64,000 nucleotides of DNA from Cyanobium gracile_A. GTDB taxonomy: Bacteria > Cyanobacteriota > Cyanobacteriia > PCC-6307 > Cyanobiaceae. How positions within the stretch are numbered: position 1 is the first letter of the stretch; each line of letters opens with the position of its first letter. The translations under genes and the position numbers were made by a program. The notes under the pieces are model-generated. The model saw nothing but the letters and a program-made list of their open reading frames with translations. It made no database searches and was not told the origin of the DNA. The stretch lies in assembly GCF_034931305.1 (NCBI RefSeq), contig NZ_JAYGHY010000004.1, positions 44,909 through 108,908 on the forward strand. The letters are read 5' to 3'. This document shows positions 21,053 through 30,242 of this stretch, one piece after another.

Positions 21053-21532
21053 CTATGGCTGGTCGCTGGCGGCGGCCGGGCCGGAGCGCAGGATCGCCAG
21101 GGCCTGCTCCAGATCCTGCGGCAACCGCCGCAGCAAGCGCCGTTGCGAGGCGCCACCGGAGAGATCCACCAGCACCAGATCGACGCTGGCTTCCGCCGCC
21201 ACGGCCCCGTCGGGGCCGATGAACTGGCTGTGCCAGGGCAACTTCACTCCCAGCCGCGGCAGCACCCGGCTGCGGATCTCGACGCTCTCGCCATGGAGCA
21301 GGGCCCGCCGGTAATCGATGCGCAGCCCCACCACCGGCAGCTCCAGCCCCCGGGCGGAGAGGGTGCTGTAGGCCAGGCCCGCCCTGTCCAGGGCCTCGAC
21401 GCGCGCCTCCTCCAGCCAGGCCAGATAGGCCCCGTGCCACATCACTCCGGCATGGTCGGTGTGCTGGGGCAGCACCCGCCGCCGCAGGTGCCACCAGGCC
21501 TCATCCGAACGCTGCATCACGGTCTTCACCAC
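21053..21532 (-). CDS. Acyl-CoA thioesterase, 4HBT hot-dog fold
   Basis: A 159-residue hot-dog fold protein of the YbgC/FadM type. The active-site region HTDHAGVMWHGAYLAWLEEAR matches the family D-x3-G-x2-(W/Y)-(H/F) pattern, followed by the beta strands of the fold. The substrate is unknown; in cyanobacteria related proteins hydrolyse 1,4-dihydroxy-2-naphthoyl-CoA in phylloquinone synthesis or housekeeping acyl-CoAs. The start at 21532 is a GTG; an ATG five codons later (MQRSDEAWW) is also possible. It is divergent from the universal stress gene. Confidence 0.82.
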   Translation of the reverse strand: MVKTVMQRSDEAWWHLRRRVLPQHTDHAGVMWHGAYLAWLEEARVEALDRAGLAYSTLSARGLELPVVGLRIDYRRALLHGESVEIRSRVLPRLGVKLPWHSQFIGPDGAVAAEASVDLVLVDLSGGASQRRLLRRLPQDLEQALAILRSGPAAASDQP

Positions 21533-21582
21533 AGGGGATGGCGGAAAGGGGATCAGCCATAGGCTGATGCCGAGCCACGTTG

Positions 21583-22440
21583 ATGTCCGTGTTCCGCAAC
21601 CTGCTGATCGCCGATTCCGGCAAGGGCCATGTCGAGGAGATGGTCCGCCTCCTGCGCGACATCCCCCCCTGCCGCCAGGCCCGGATCAACCTGCTGCACG
21701 TGATTCCCGAGCAAGGGGGGCTCGACCTGGAAAGCCATCGCCAGCGGGCCGAGGTTCTGGTGAAGGAGGCCATCGAACGCCTCGGCCTCACCCCAGCGGA
21801 GGTGAACACCGTGGTGCGCGAAGGCGACACCAAGCTGACCGTGCTGAAGGTGGCCGACGAGCTTGAGGCCGATCTGATCGTGATGGGGTCGCGGGGCCTG
21901 GGCAGGCTGCAGTCGATCCTCGGCAACAGCGCCAGCCAGTACGTCTTCCAGCTGTCGACCCGGCCCATGCTGCTGGTGCGCGACGACCTCTACGTCAAGG
22001 CCATCAACCGGGTCCTGGTGGCCATCGATGGCACCGGGGTGGGCGATGACGCCCTCAAGCTGGCCTGCGAGCTGGTGCAGGGGATCCCCGGCGGCAGCCT
22101 CACCGGCGTGCACGTGTCCCGCCAGGACATCACCCCCTCCCGGGGGGGGCGCACCCCCGGCGATGAGGTGCTGCTGAAGGCCATTCAGCGGGCCCGCAGC
22201 TTCGGGGTGGAGATGAAGGGCCTGCACCGCACCGGTGACATCGCCCGGGGCGTCTGCGGCACCGCCGCAGATGTGAAGGCCGATCTGGTGGTGATCGCCT
22301 CCCAGGACCGTCGGCCCTTGGTGGCCCGGGGCCTGGTGGATCTCGACAAACTCCTGGGCAGCTCGGTGAGCGACTACATCCGTGTCCACGCCCCGGCCCC
22401 GGTGCTGCTGGTGCGGGAGCCGGAGGGGCGGGTCCGCTGA
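21583..22440 (+). CDS. Tandem universal stress protein
   Basis: A 285-residue protein with two UspA domains (about residues 1-135 and 140-285). The first ends in VMGSRGLGRLQSILGNS, close to the ATP-binding pattern Gly-x2-Gly-x9-Gly-Ser with Asn replacing the last Gly. The second has GSSVSDYI in the same place. Such tandem proteins bind nucleotides in the cytoplasm and respond to stress, but their exact role is not known. The ATG at 21583 is preferred to the TTG just before it. It converges on psbM. Confidence 0.88.
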   Translation: MSVFRNLLIADSGKGHVEEMVRLLRDIPPCRQARINLLHVIPEQGGLDLESHRQRAEVLVKEAIERLGLTPAEVNTVVREGDTKLTVLKVADELEADLIVMGSRGLGRLQSILGNSASQYVFQLSTRPMLLVRDDLYVKAINRVLVAIDGTGVGDDALKLACELVQGIPGGSLTGVHVSRQDITPSRGGRTPGDEVLLKAIQRARSFGVEMKGLHRTGDIARGVCGTAADVKADLVVIASQDRRPLVARGLVDLDKLLGSSVSDYIRVHAPAPVLLVREPEGRVR

Positions 22441-22447
22441 ACCCGGT

Positions 22448-22555
22448 TCAGCCGCCCTGGCGGCTGTTCGTCTGGATGTAGAGAATGATCAGGAAGACGG
22501 CGGGAACCAGAACGAACAGGAGGCTGGCAACGAAGCCGAGGTCGTTGGTTTCCAT
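22448..22555 (-). CDS. psbM: Photosystem II reaction center protein M
   Basis: A 35-residue single-helix subunit of photosystem II, at the dimer interface with PsbT and PsbL. The sequence starts METNDLGFVASLLFVLVPAV and continues with LIILYIQTNS, the family hallmark. The stop is at 22448-22450, seven bases past the convergent universal stress gene. It lies 27 bases downstream of a ferredoxin gene on the same strand. Confidence 0.97.
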   Translation of the reverse strand: METNDLGFVASLLFVLVPAVFLIILYIQTNSRQGG

Positions 22556-22582
22556 GACTGCTGGAGAGGTTCTGAGAAGGTA

Positions 22583-23083
22583 TCACCGCCCATCGGCGGG
22601 AAGGACGCCCCCTTCATCGCTCGTTGTGGATGGAGCCCCGGGGCCTTCGGACGCCGCTTCGGACGCCTGGGAATCCACCGCCTCCGGTGCGGCGGGGGGC
22701 TCGGGCCAGGCGGTGGGACCCTCCGGCAGGGGCAGAGATCGGGCCCGGCCCAGTTCCCCCTCCCGATCGGCCAGTCCCACCTGGGGCCTGGTGAGCACCA
22801 TCACCGACTTCTGCACCAGGGCCTGACACGCCAGCCGCCAGGTCTGGGGGCGCCGTTTCAGCTTCAGCAGCTCCACCGAGGTCTGCTCGGTGAGGGCGTT
22901 GTCAGCGCCCCCCTCCACCACCTCCACGAAACAGGTGATGCACTGGCCGCAGCCGCCGCAGTTGCCCAGGCGGCCCTTGAGGCCGTAGAGCTCAATGCCC
23001 TCGCGCAGGGCCACCTCACGCAGATTTTCCCCCGGGTAGCACGCCACATCGCGCTGCTCACGGACGAACCGGATCACGGGCAT
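22583..23083 (-). CDS. 2Fe-2S ferredoxin-like protein with acidic tail
   Basis: A 166-residue protein whose first 95 residues form a plant-type [2Fe-2S] ferredoxin domain. Cluster ligands are probably Cys42, Cys48 and Cys51 in GNCGGCGQCITC and a later Cys in WRLACQ; Cys45 is extra. The C-terminal 65 residues are Pro/Glu/Ser-rich and look disordered. It is not the main photosynthetic ferredoxin, which is about 97 residues and has no such tail. It is upstream of psbM and divergent from psbB, so an assembly or regulatory redox role is an inference only. Confidence 0.87.
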   Translation of the reverse strand: MPVIRFVREQRDVACYPGENLREVALREGIELYGLKGRLGNCGGCGQCITCFVEVVEGGADNALTEQTSVELLKLKRRPQTWRLACQALVQKSVMVLTRPQVGLADREGELGRARSLPLPEGPTAWPEPPAAPEAVDSQASEAASEGPGAPSTTSDEGGVLPADGR

Positions 23084-23276
23084 GGCGGAGGCCTCTCAGG
23101 GGACGGGATGACTCCCATTGTGAATCGCGCCGTTGCGGTCCGTTACCTGGGGCCCCGCGGTGTTGCCCGCAACCCTTACCATCGCCAGCACGGATCGGTA
23201 ATCACCGAGCGTCTCCTTAGCCGTCATCGCTCCGGCGATCGGCTTCGGCAACTGTCAACCCAGACCTGACCCCCCA

Positions 23277-24836
23277 ATGGGATTGCCCTGGTACCGGGTG
23301 CACACGGTCGTCATCAACGACCCGGGCCGACTGCTGGCCGTGCACCTCATGCACACCGCCTTGGTAGCCGGCTGGGCCGGCTCCATGGCGCTCTACGAGC
23401 TTGCGATCTTCGACCCCTCCGACCAGGTCCTCAACCCCATGTGGCGCCAGGGCATGTTCGTCATGCCCTTCATGGCCCGCCTGGGCGTGACAGGCAGCTG
23501 GGGGGGCTGGAGCGTCACCGGTGAAACCGGCGTCGACCCCGGCTTCTGGAGCTTCGAAGGCGTGGCCGCCGCCCACATCATCTTCAGTGGCCTGCTCTTC
23601 CTTGCCGCCATCTGGCACTGGACCTACTGGGATCTCGAGATCTGGCAGGACCCCCGCTCCGGGGAGCCAGCCCTCGACCTGCCCAAGATCTTCGGCATCC
23701 ATCTGCTGCTGGCGGGCCTGGGCTGCTTCGGCTTCGGAGCCTTCCACCTCACCGGCGTCTTCGGACCGGGGATGTGGATCTCGGATCCCTACAGCCTCAC
23801 GGGCCACCTGGAGGCGGTGCAGCCCTCCTGGGGGCCTGAAGGCTTTAACCCCTTCAACCCGGGCGGCATCGTGGCCCACCACATCGCCGCCGGCATCGTG
23901 GGGATCATCGCCGGCATCTTCCACATCACCACCCGACCGCCGGAACGCCTGTACAAGGCGCTCCGCATGGGCAACATCGAGACGGTCCTGGCCAGCGCCA
24001 TTGCGGCGGTGTTCTTCGCGGCCTTCATCGTGGCAGGAACCATGTGGTACGGCTCTGCGGCCACGCCGGTCGAACTGTTCGGCCCCACCCGCTACCAGTG
24101 GGATCAGAACTACTTCAAGACGGAGATCAACCGTCGCGTCCAGACCGCCATCGACAACGGCGCCACCAAGGCCGAGGCCTTCGCGGCCATCCCCGAGAAG
24201 CTGGCCTTCTACGACTACGTCGGCAACAGTCCCGCCAAAGGCGGTCTGTTCCGCGTGGGCCCGATGATCAACGGTGACGGCCTGCCCACCTCCTGGATCG
24301 GGCACATCTCCTTCACCGACAAGGAGGGCCACGACCTCGAGGTCCGTCGCCTTCCCAACTTCTTCGAGAACTTCCCGGTGGTCCTCCAAGACGACCAGGG
24401 CATCGTCCGCGCCGACATCCCCTTCCGTCGTGCCGAGGCGAAGTACTCCTTTGAGCAGCAGGGCGTGACGGCCACCGTCTACGGCGGTGCCCTCAACGGT
24501 CAGACGTTCACCGATCCCGCCGACGTCAAGCGACTGGCCCGCAAAGCCCAGCTTGGCGAGGCCTTCGAGTTCGACCGCGAGACCTACCACTCCGACGGCA
24601 CCTTCCGCAGCTCCCCTCGCGGCTGGTTCACCTTCGGCCATGCCTGCTTCGCCCTGCTCTTCTTCTTCGGCCACATCTGGCACGGTGCCCGCACCCTCTA
24701 CCGTGATGTCTTCGCCGGTATCGACCCCGATCTCGGTGAGCAGGTGGAATTCGGTCTGTTCGCCAAGCTGGGCGACCGTTCCACCCGACGCCTGCCCGAG
24801 GGCTTCGTGCCCCCGGCCGGCTCCCCCCTCAGCTGA
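23277..24836 (+). CDS. psbB: Photosystem II CP47 chlorophyll protein
   Basis: The 519-residue core antenna CP47 of photosystem II. It begins MGLPWYRVHTVVINDPGR, has six transmembrane helices, many helix histidines that bind chlorophyll a (for example HLMHTALVAGW and IWHWTYWDLE) and the large lumenal loop between helices 5 and 6 (about residues 260-450). It ends in the conserved C-terminal region GDRSTRRLPEGF. psbT follows after 24 bases on the same strand, and a terminator after that. Length and content are normal. Confidence 0.99.
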   Translation: MGLPWYRVHTVVINDPGRLLAVHLMHTALVAGWAGSMALYELAIFDPSDQVLNPMWRQGMFVMPFMARLGVTGSWGGWSVTGETGVDPGFWSFEGVAAAHIIFSGLLFLAAIWHWTYWDLEIWQDPRSGEPALDLPKIFGIHLLLAGLGCFGFGAFHLTGVFGPGMWISDPYSLTGHLEAVQPSWGPEGFNPFNPGGIVAHHIAAGIVGIIAGIFHITTRPPERLYKALRMGNIETVLASAIAAVFFAAFIVAGTMWYGSAATPVELFGPTRYQWDQNYFKTEINRRVQTAIDNGATKAEAFAAIPEKLAFYDYVGNSPAKGGLFRVGPMINGDGLPTSWIGHISFTDKEGHDLEVRRLPNFFENFPVVLQDDQGIVRADIPFRRAEAKYSFEQQGVTATVYGGALNGQTFTDPADVKRLARKAQLGEAFEFDRETYHSDGTFRSSPRGWFTFGHACFALLFFFGHIWHGARTLYRDVFAGIDPDLGEQVEFGLFAKLGDRSTRRLPEGFVPPAGSPLS

Positions 24837-24860
24837 CCGCCAGCCCCCCCGAGGATTCCC

Positions 24861-24956
24861 ATGGAGAGCTTCGCCTACATCCTGATCCTGGCCCTGGCCA
24901 TTTCCACGCTCTTTTTCGCGATCGCCTTCCGCGATCCCCCGAAAATCGGCAAGTGA
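24861..24956 (+). CDS. psbT: Photosystem II reaction center protein T
   Basis: A 31-residue single-helix subunit at the photosystem II dimer interface. The sequence begins MESFAYILILALAISTLFFA and ends FRDPPKIGK, which matches the family throughout. It is co-oriented with psbB, 24 bases downstream, the usual psbB-psbT pair. Confidence 0.97.
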   Translation: MESFAYILILALAISTLFFAIAFRDPPKIGK

Positions 24957-24976
24957 CCACGCTTCCGGATTGCTTC

Positions 24977-25003
24977 AACCCCTGGGAAACCAGGGGTTTT
25001 TTC
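24977..25003 (+). terminator. Terminator after psbBT
   Basis: AACCCCTGG pairs with CCAGGGGTT around a GAAA-type tetraloop, followed by a T run. It closes the psbB-psbT transcript and isolates it from nrdR. Confidence 0.9.
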
Positions 25004-25089
25004 TTGCCTGGGGCCCCACCTTGAAGGCAAGCCCTTCTCTTTGTGCGCGTAGCTGTTTACACTCCAAAGACTTGGAAGCGTGCCCAGGG

Positions 25090-25575
25090 ATGCAATGTCC
25101 CTCCTGCCAACACACCGATAGCCGTGTTCTGGAATCAAGGGCCGCCGATTCCGGACGCAGTGTGCGGCGACGCAGGGAGTGCCTCAACTGTGATTTTCGC
25201 TTCACCACCTACGAACGGGTTGAGACTGTCCCGATCACCGTGGTCAAGCGCAACGGCAGCAGGGAAACCTTCAATCGCAGCAAACTCCTGCATGGCCTGC
25301 TGAGGGCCTGCGAGAAAACAGGCCTCGAACCTTCCCGGCTGGAGGCTGTCGTCGACGACATCGAACTGGTGCTGCAGCAGCGGGCCGGCCGAGAGGTGAG
25401 CAGCAACGAGATCGGGGAACTGGTGCTGGAGCGCCTGCGGGAGATGAGCGAAGTCGCCTACGTGCGCTTTGCCTCCGTCTACCGCCAGTTCCAGGGCGTC
25501 AGCGATTTCGTGGCCACCCTGGAAGGCCTGGGGAACCGGGGCAAGACCAAGAGCCGCCTGGCGGTGGTCGGCTGA
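25090..25575 (+). CDS. nrdR: Transcriptional repressor NrdR
   Basis: NrdR senses ATP and dATP and represses ribonucleotide reductase genes by binding NrdR boxes. From the ATG at 25090 it is 161 residues, close to the usual 150-170. It has the N-terminal zinc ribbon (MQCPSCQHTDSRVLESR and RRECLNCDFRFTTYER) and the ATP-cone with VVKRNGSRETFNRSKL. The open frame runs upstream to 24970 through the psbT terminator, which rules out the longer start. Followed by the S1 gene, 126 bases on. Confidence 0.97.
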   Translation: MQCPSCQHTDSRVLESRAADSGRSVRRRRECLNCDFRFTTYERVETVPITVVKRNGSRETFNRSKLLHGLLRACEKTGLEPSRLEAVVDDIELVLQQRAGREVSSNEIGELVLERLREMSEVAYVRFASVYRQFQGVSDFVATLEGLGNRGKTKSRLAVVG

Positions 25576-25701
25576 GGCCGGCTCCAGGCCCTCGCGCGGT
25601 TGGTCTGCCGGTCCATTGATAGAGTGATTGATCGGGTGTGCGCTGCAGGCGGGCAGTCACCCCGTTCCTTCGCACTGCCACCGGCAGACCGCCCCAGCTC
25701 C

Positions 25702-26778
25702 ATGACCCTCACTCCTTCTTCCGAAGCCGACACCCTCGAGGCCCTCACGCCGATCAGCAGCGAGGAGGCCGCCGACATCGAGACCACAGCGGAACTCGAT
25801 CTGGCAATCCCGGAAGAGGTACCCAGCGCCGACGACTCCAGCAGCAGGGTCAGCGCTCGGGACGGCGACGGTGTGGGCTTCACGCTGGACGAGTTCGCGG
25901 CTCTGCTCAGCAAGTACGACTACAACTTCAAGCCGGGTGACGTCGTCAACGGCACCGTGTTCGCCCTGGAATCGAAGGGCGCCATGATCGACATCGGCGC
26001 CAAGACCGCAGCCTTCATGCCTCTCCAGGAGGTGTCGATCAACCGCGTCGAGCATCTCTCCGACGTGCTCGAGCCCGGCGAGGTGCGCGAATTCTTCATC
26101 CTCAGCGAGGAAAACGAAGACGGCCAGCTCACCCTGTCGGTGCGACGCATCGAGTACCAGCGTGCCTGGGAGCGGGTGCGCCAGCTGCAGAAGGAAGACG
26201 CCACCATCTACAGCGAAGTGTTCGCCACCAACCGTGGTGGTGCCCTGGTGCGGGTGGAGGGCCTGCGGGGCTTCATCCCCGGCAGCCACATCAGCACCCG
26301 CAAGGCCAAGGAGGAGCTCGTGGCCGACTTCCTCCCCCTCAAGTTCCTCGAGGTGGACGAAGAGCGCAACCGCCTGGTGCTGAGCCATCGCCGCGCCCTG
26401 GTGGAGCGCAAGATGAATCGCCTCGAAGTGGGCGAAGTGGTGCTGGGTACCGTCCGGGGCATCAAGCCCTATGGCGCCTTCATCGACATCGGTGGTGTCA
26501 GCGGTCTGCTGCACATCTCCGAGATCAGCCACGAGCACATCGAGACGCCCCACACGGTGCTCAATGTCAACGATCAGATGAAGGTGATGATCATCGATCT
26601 CGACGCTGAGAGGGGCCGGATCTCGCTGTCCACCAAGGCCCTCGAGCCGGAACCCGGTGACATGCTGAGCGATCCCCAGAAGGTGTTCGACAAGGCCGAG
26701 GAAATGGCCGCCCGCTACAAGCAGATGCTGCTGGAGCAGGCTGAGGACAACGAGCCCATGGGCGTCTCGCTCGAATGA
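25702..26778 (+). CDS. Ribosomal protein S1 (three S1 domains)
   Basis: A 358-residue S1 protein with an acidic, low-complexity N-terminus (about residues 1-65) and three OB-fold S1 repeats. The third, GTVRGIKPYGAFIDIGGVSG, is the most canonical. Cyanobacterial S1 proteins carry three repeats, not the six of Escherichia coli, and help bring mRNAs without a strong Shine-Dalgarno sequence to the 30S subunit. Many genes in this window also lack a visible site. The ATG at 25702 was chosen since the upstream frame has no S1 similarity. Confidence 0.95.
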   Translation: MTLTPSSEADTLEALTPISSEEAADIETTAELDLAIPEEVPSADDSSSRVSARDGDGVGFTLDEFAALLSKYDYNFKPGDVVNGTVFALESKGAMIDIGAKTAAFMPLQEVSINRVEHLSDVLEPGEVREFFILSEENEDGQLTLSVRRIEYQRAWERVRQLQKEDATIYSEVFATNRGGALVRVEGLRGFIPGSHISTRKAKEELVADFLPLKFLEVDEERNRLVLSHRRALVERKMNRLEVGEVVLGTVRGIKPYGAFIDIGGVSGLLHISEISHEHIETPHTVLNVNDQMKVMIIDLDAERGRISLSTKALEPEPGDMLSDPQKVFDKAEEMAARYKQMLLEQAEDNEPMGVSLE

Positions 26779-26803
26779 AGCCCCTGGCTCCGGCCCTCTG
26801 ACG

Positions 26804-27667
26804 ATGGTGCTTCTGTCGTTGCGGGGCACACCCCTTCCCTGCGGGGATCGTTCTCTGGAGGCGGTGCTGTTCGACAAGGACGGCACCATCAGCCACAGCG
26901 AGCCGATGCTCGTGGCCCTGGCCCAGGCCAGGGTCTTTCACTGTCTGGCCCTGGCCGATCTGGCCGCCGGCGACCCGGAGCGTCACCGCGACCTGGGCGA
27001 CCTGCTCCACCGCGCCTACGGCCTTGCCACCGAAGGCGTCCATCCCGCCGGCACCATGGCGGTGGCCAGCCGCGACCAGAACCTGGTGGCCACCGCCACC
27101 GCCCTCGTGCAAGTGGGCCTGGGCTGGCCCGAAGCCCTGGCCATGGCCGAAGCCGTGTTCGCCCGCACCGACGCCCTGCACGGCCAGGGGAGCACACAGC
27201 GGCCGGCCCCCACCGCCGGCCTGCGCCCGCTGCTGGAGTCCCTGAACCGGGCCGGGGTGCGCTGCGCCGTGATCAGCAACGACCATGTCGACGGCATCGA
27301 AGCCTTCCTGGCCGCCCATGATCTGGCCTCCTACGTGCAGGCCATCTGGAGCGCCGAACATCAGCCCCGCAAGCCTGACCCCGCCGCCGTCCACGGCCTG
27401 TGCAACGACCTGGGCGTGGGCGTGGAGGGCTGTGCCCTGATCGGTGACGCCAACAGCGACCTGCGCATGGCCCGGGCCGCCGGAGTGCCGGTGGTGCTGG
27501 GGTACCGGTCCGGCTGGCGGCGGCCGGTGGAGCTGGACGGCTCCTTCCTGCAACTGGATCACTGGCGGGAGCTGACCGTGGTGCCCCAAGGCGTCTCGAC
27601 GCTGGCCGCTCCGTCCATCCCTGCCGGGGCCGGCCAGCCTGTGGGAATAAGCTCACCCATCGACTGA
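26804..27667 (+). CDS. HAD-superfamily hydrolase
   Basis: A 287-residue HAD-type phosphatase. The nucleophile motif AVLFDKDGTI is at about residues 20-29, motif II is CAVISND, the Lys is in RKPDP and the acidic motif in LIGDANSDLRMA. A helical cap lies between motifs I and II, the subclass-I arrangement of phosphoglycolate phosphatase-like proteins. Substrate unknown. It lies between the S1 gene and metK, with short gaps of 25 and 12 bases, all on the same strand. Confidence 0.88.
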   Translation: MVLLSLRGTPLPCGDRSLEAVLFDKDGTISHSEPMLVALAQARVFHCLALADLAAGDPERHRDLGDLLHRAYGLATEGVHPAGTMAVASRDQNLVATATALVQVGLGWPEALAMAEAVFARTDALHGQGSTQRPAPTAGLRPLLESLNRAGVRCAVISNDHVDGIEAFLAAHDLASYVQAIWSAEHQPRKPDPAAVHGLCNDLGVGVEGCALIGDANSDLRMARAAGVPVVLGYRSGWRRPVELDGSFLQLDHWRELTVVPQGVSTLAAPSIPAGAGQPVGISSPID

Positions 27668-27679
27668 TCGCATTCCCCC

Positions 27680-28939
27680 ATGAGCCGTTTCGTCTTCACC
27701 TCGGAATCGGTGACGGAAGGCCACCCCGACAAGATCTGCGACCAGGTCAGCGATGCCGTGCTTGACGCCCTGCTGGCCCAGGACCCCGCCAGCCGGGTGG
27801 CCTGCGAGACCGTGGTCAACACCGGCCTCTGCCTGATCACGGGGGAGGTCACCACCAACGCCCGGGTCGACTTCAACACCCTGGTGCGGGGCGTGATCGA
27901 GCAGATCGGCTACAGCGGGGCCCGCGCCGGTGGCTTCGATGCCAGGAGCTGCGCCGTGCTGATCGCCCTCGATCAACAGTCGCCCGACATCGCCCAGGGC
28001 GTGGATGAGGCGGACGACCACGCCGGCGACCCCCTCGACAAGGTGGGCGCCGGCGACCAGGGCATCATGTTCGGCTACGCCTGCGACGAAACTCCGGAGC
28101 TGATGCCCCTGCCGATCAGCCTGGCCCACAGGCTGGCCCTGCGGCTGGCCCAGGTGCGCCACGACGGCAGCCTCGGCTACCTGCTCCCCGACGGCAAGAC
28201 CCAGGTGAGCGTGGAGTACGAGGACAATCGCCCCGTGGCGATCGACACGATCCTCATCTCCACCCAGCACACCGCTGAAGTGGAGGGCCTCAGCGATGAG
28301 AAGGCCGTGCAGCAGCGCATCAAGGACGACCTCTGGACGCACGTGGTGCTCCCCGCCACCGCCGATCTGCCCCTGAAGCCCACCAAGGAAGGCACCCGCT
28401 TCTACGTCAACCCCACCGGCAAGTTCGTGGTGGGCGGCCCCCAGGGCGACGCCGGCCTGACGGGCCGCAAGATCATCGTCGACACCTACGGCGGCTATGC
28501 CCGCCACGGCGGCGGTGCCTTCTCCGGCAAGGACCCCACCAAGGTGGACCGCTCCGCCGCCTACGCGGCCCGCTATGTGGCCAAGGCGCTTGTGGCGGCA
28601 GGTCTGGCCCACAAGGCCGAAGTGCAGCTCAGCTACGCCATCGGCGTGGCCCGGCCCGTGAGCATCCTGGTGGAAAGCTTCGGCACCGGTGCCCTCGACA
28701 ATGCCGACCTCACCGCCCTGGTGCAGGAGCATTTCGACCTGCGGCCCGGCGCGATCATCGAGGCCTTCGGTCTGCGGGAACTGCCCCAGCAGCGGGGCGG
28801 GCGTTTCTACCAGGACGTGGCGGCCTACGGCCACTTCGGCCGCAAGGATCTCGACCTTCCCTGGGAGGACGTCAGCGACATCGCCGCCACCCTGAAGCAG
28901 GCCACGGCGAGCCGTGTCAGCGCTGTTTCTGGGGGTTGA
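27680..28939 (+). CDS. metK: S-adenosylmethionine synthase
   Basis: MetK makes S-adenosylmethionine from methionine and ATP in the cytoplasm. At 419 residues it is a full-length bacterial enzyme. Signature sequences are present: TEGHPDKICDQ (ATP binding, about residues 13-23), GAGDQGIMFGYA, and GGGAFSGKDPTKVDRSAAY (second signature). The FGGY kinase gene overlaps its 3' end by 26 bases. Confidence 0.98.
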   Translation: MSRFVFTSESVTEGHPDKICDQVSDAVLDALLAQDPASRVACETVVNTGLCLITGEVTTNARVDFNTLVRGVIEQIGYSGARAGGFDARSCAVLIALDQQSPDIAQGVDEADDHAGDPLDKVGAGDQGIMFGYACDETPELMPLPISLAHRLALRLAQVRHDGSLGYLLPDGKTQVSVEYEDNRPVAIDTILISTQHTAEVEGLSDEKAVQQRIKDDLWTHVVLPATADLPLKPTKEGTRFYVNPTGKFVVGGPQGDAGLTGRKIIVDTYGGYARHGGGAFSGKDPTKVDRSAAYAARYVAKALVAAGLAHKAEVQLSYAIGVARPVSILVESFGTGALDNADLTALVQEHFDLRPGAIIEAFGLRELPQQRGGRFYQDVAAYGHFGRKDLDLPWEDVSDIAATLKQATASRVSAVSGG

Positions 28940-30242
28940 CCTCGGCAGCAGCGGCCTGCGCCTGGCCGTTCTGGCGGAAGCTGGGTCGTCCGGCGGCCAG
29001 CCCGATGACCCCCTGCTGAGCCGGCAGTCCCCCTACCCCGGTCGCCTGGAAGAGCCTGACGCCTGGCGGCAGGGGCTGATTGAGCTGCTGGCCACTGTTC
29101 CCGAAGCGATCCGCCACCGGGTGCGTGCCATCGCCATCGATGGCACCTCCGGCACCCTGCTGGCCTGCGGGGCCGATGGCCGCCTGCTGGCGCCGCCCCT
29201 GGAGCAGGCTCTGCCGTACCACCTGGCCTGCACGGAACAGACCGGGGCCATCACAGCGCTTCTGGGCCAGCCGTCCGGCGGCCCCCCCAGCCATCCGGCC
29301 GCCAGCGCCAGCGGCAGCCTGGCCAGGGCCCTGCGCCTGCTGGCCCTGGCCAGGGACGCGGGGCTAGGGCCGGGCCTGCTGTTGCGCCACCAGGCCGACT
29401 GGCTGATGGGCTGGTTGATGGACGACTGGCGCTGGGGCGAGGAGGGCAACAACGTGCGCCTGGGCTGGGACCTGGAGCAGGGAACCTGGCTCCCTGGTGT
29501 GGCGTCAGGCCTGGGCGTGGAGACGCTGCCGCAGATCCGCTCCAGCGGCAGCCTGCTGGGCCCACTCGCCCCTGCGTCGGCGGCGTGCCTGGGCCTGTCC
29601 GAGGAGTGCCAGGTGGTGGCGGGCAGCACCGATGCCAATGCCGCCGTGCTGGCCGCCGACCCCCAGGCCGGCGATGGCATCGCCGTGCTGGGCACCACCC
29701 TGGTGCTGAAGCAGTTCGTGGCGGCGCCCCTGGCCGGCGTCGGCCTCAGCAACCACCGGGTGGCCGGCCGCTGGCTGGCGGGGGGGGCCTCCAACGCCGG
29801 CGCCGGGGTGCTGCGCCGCTTCTTCGACGACGAACGGATCGCTGAGCTGAGCCGCCAGATCACTCCGGACCGCCCGACGGGGCTCCAGCTGCTCCCCCTG
29901 AGCCGCAAAGGTGAACGTTTTCCCGTGGATGACCCGGAGCTGGAGCCGATCCTGGAGCCGAGGCCCGTCAGCGATGCCCGCTACCTGCAGGCCCTGCTCG
30001 AGGGCCTCACCGCCATCGAGGCGACGGGCTGGCAACGGCTGCGGCAGCTGGGGGCGCCGGCCCTGCAGCGGGTGATCAGCGTCGGTGGCGGCGCCTGTAA
30101 CAGCCAGTGGCGGGCCCTCCGCTCGCGGGCCCTGGGGATCCCGGTGCTGAACCGACCGAAACGCACGGCGGCCCTCGGCATGGCCCTGCTGGCCAGGGCC
30201 AGCTTCAGGATGGAGATCGAATCACCACCCCTACGGCCATGA
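28914..30242 (+). CDS. FGGY-family carbohydrate kinase, D-ribulokinase-like
   Basis: A 442-residue sugar kinase of the FGGY/actin-like ATPase fold. The phosphate-binding loop LGVDLGSSGLRLAVL sits at the N-terminus, AIDGTSGTLLA is the second motif, and the catalytic Asp is probably in VAGSTDANAAVLA; GGGACNSQW is near the C-terminus. It resembles the cyanobacterial/plant group in which the Synechococcus elongatus member acts on D-ribulose. That substrate is inferred by family. The GTG start inside metK gives the complete N-terminal motif and no better start exists after the metK stop. Confidence 0.85.
   Translation: MSALFLGVDLGSSGLRLAVLAEAGSSGGQPDDPLLSRQSPYPGRLEEPDAWRQGLIELLATVPEAIRHRVRAIAIDGTSGTLLACGADGRLLAPPLEQALPYHLACTEQTGAITALLGQPSGGPPSHPAASASGSLARALRLLALARDAGLGPGLLLRHQADWLMGWLMDDWRWGEEGNNVRLGWDLEQGTWLPGVASGLGVETLPQIRSSGSLLGPLAPASAACLGLSEECQVVAGSTDANAAVLAADPQAGDGIAVLGTTLVLKQFVAAPLAGVGLSNHRVAGRWLAGGASNAGAGVLRRFFDDERIAELSRQITPDRPTGLQLLPLSRKGERFPVDDPELEPILEPRPVSDARYLQALLEGLTAIEATGWQRLRQLGAPALQRVISVGGGACNSQWRALRSRALGIPVLNRPKRTAALGMALLARASFRMEIESPPLRP

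Noticed and set aside
19551..21314. A 587-codon plus-strand frame over prmC and dprA
   Set aside because: It is a Pro/Arg/Ala-rich shadow of the two minus-strand genes.
23217..24683. A 488-codon minus-strand frame over psbB
   Set aside because: It is exactly antisense to a certain gene and has Gly/Val/Glu-rich sequence without family features.
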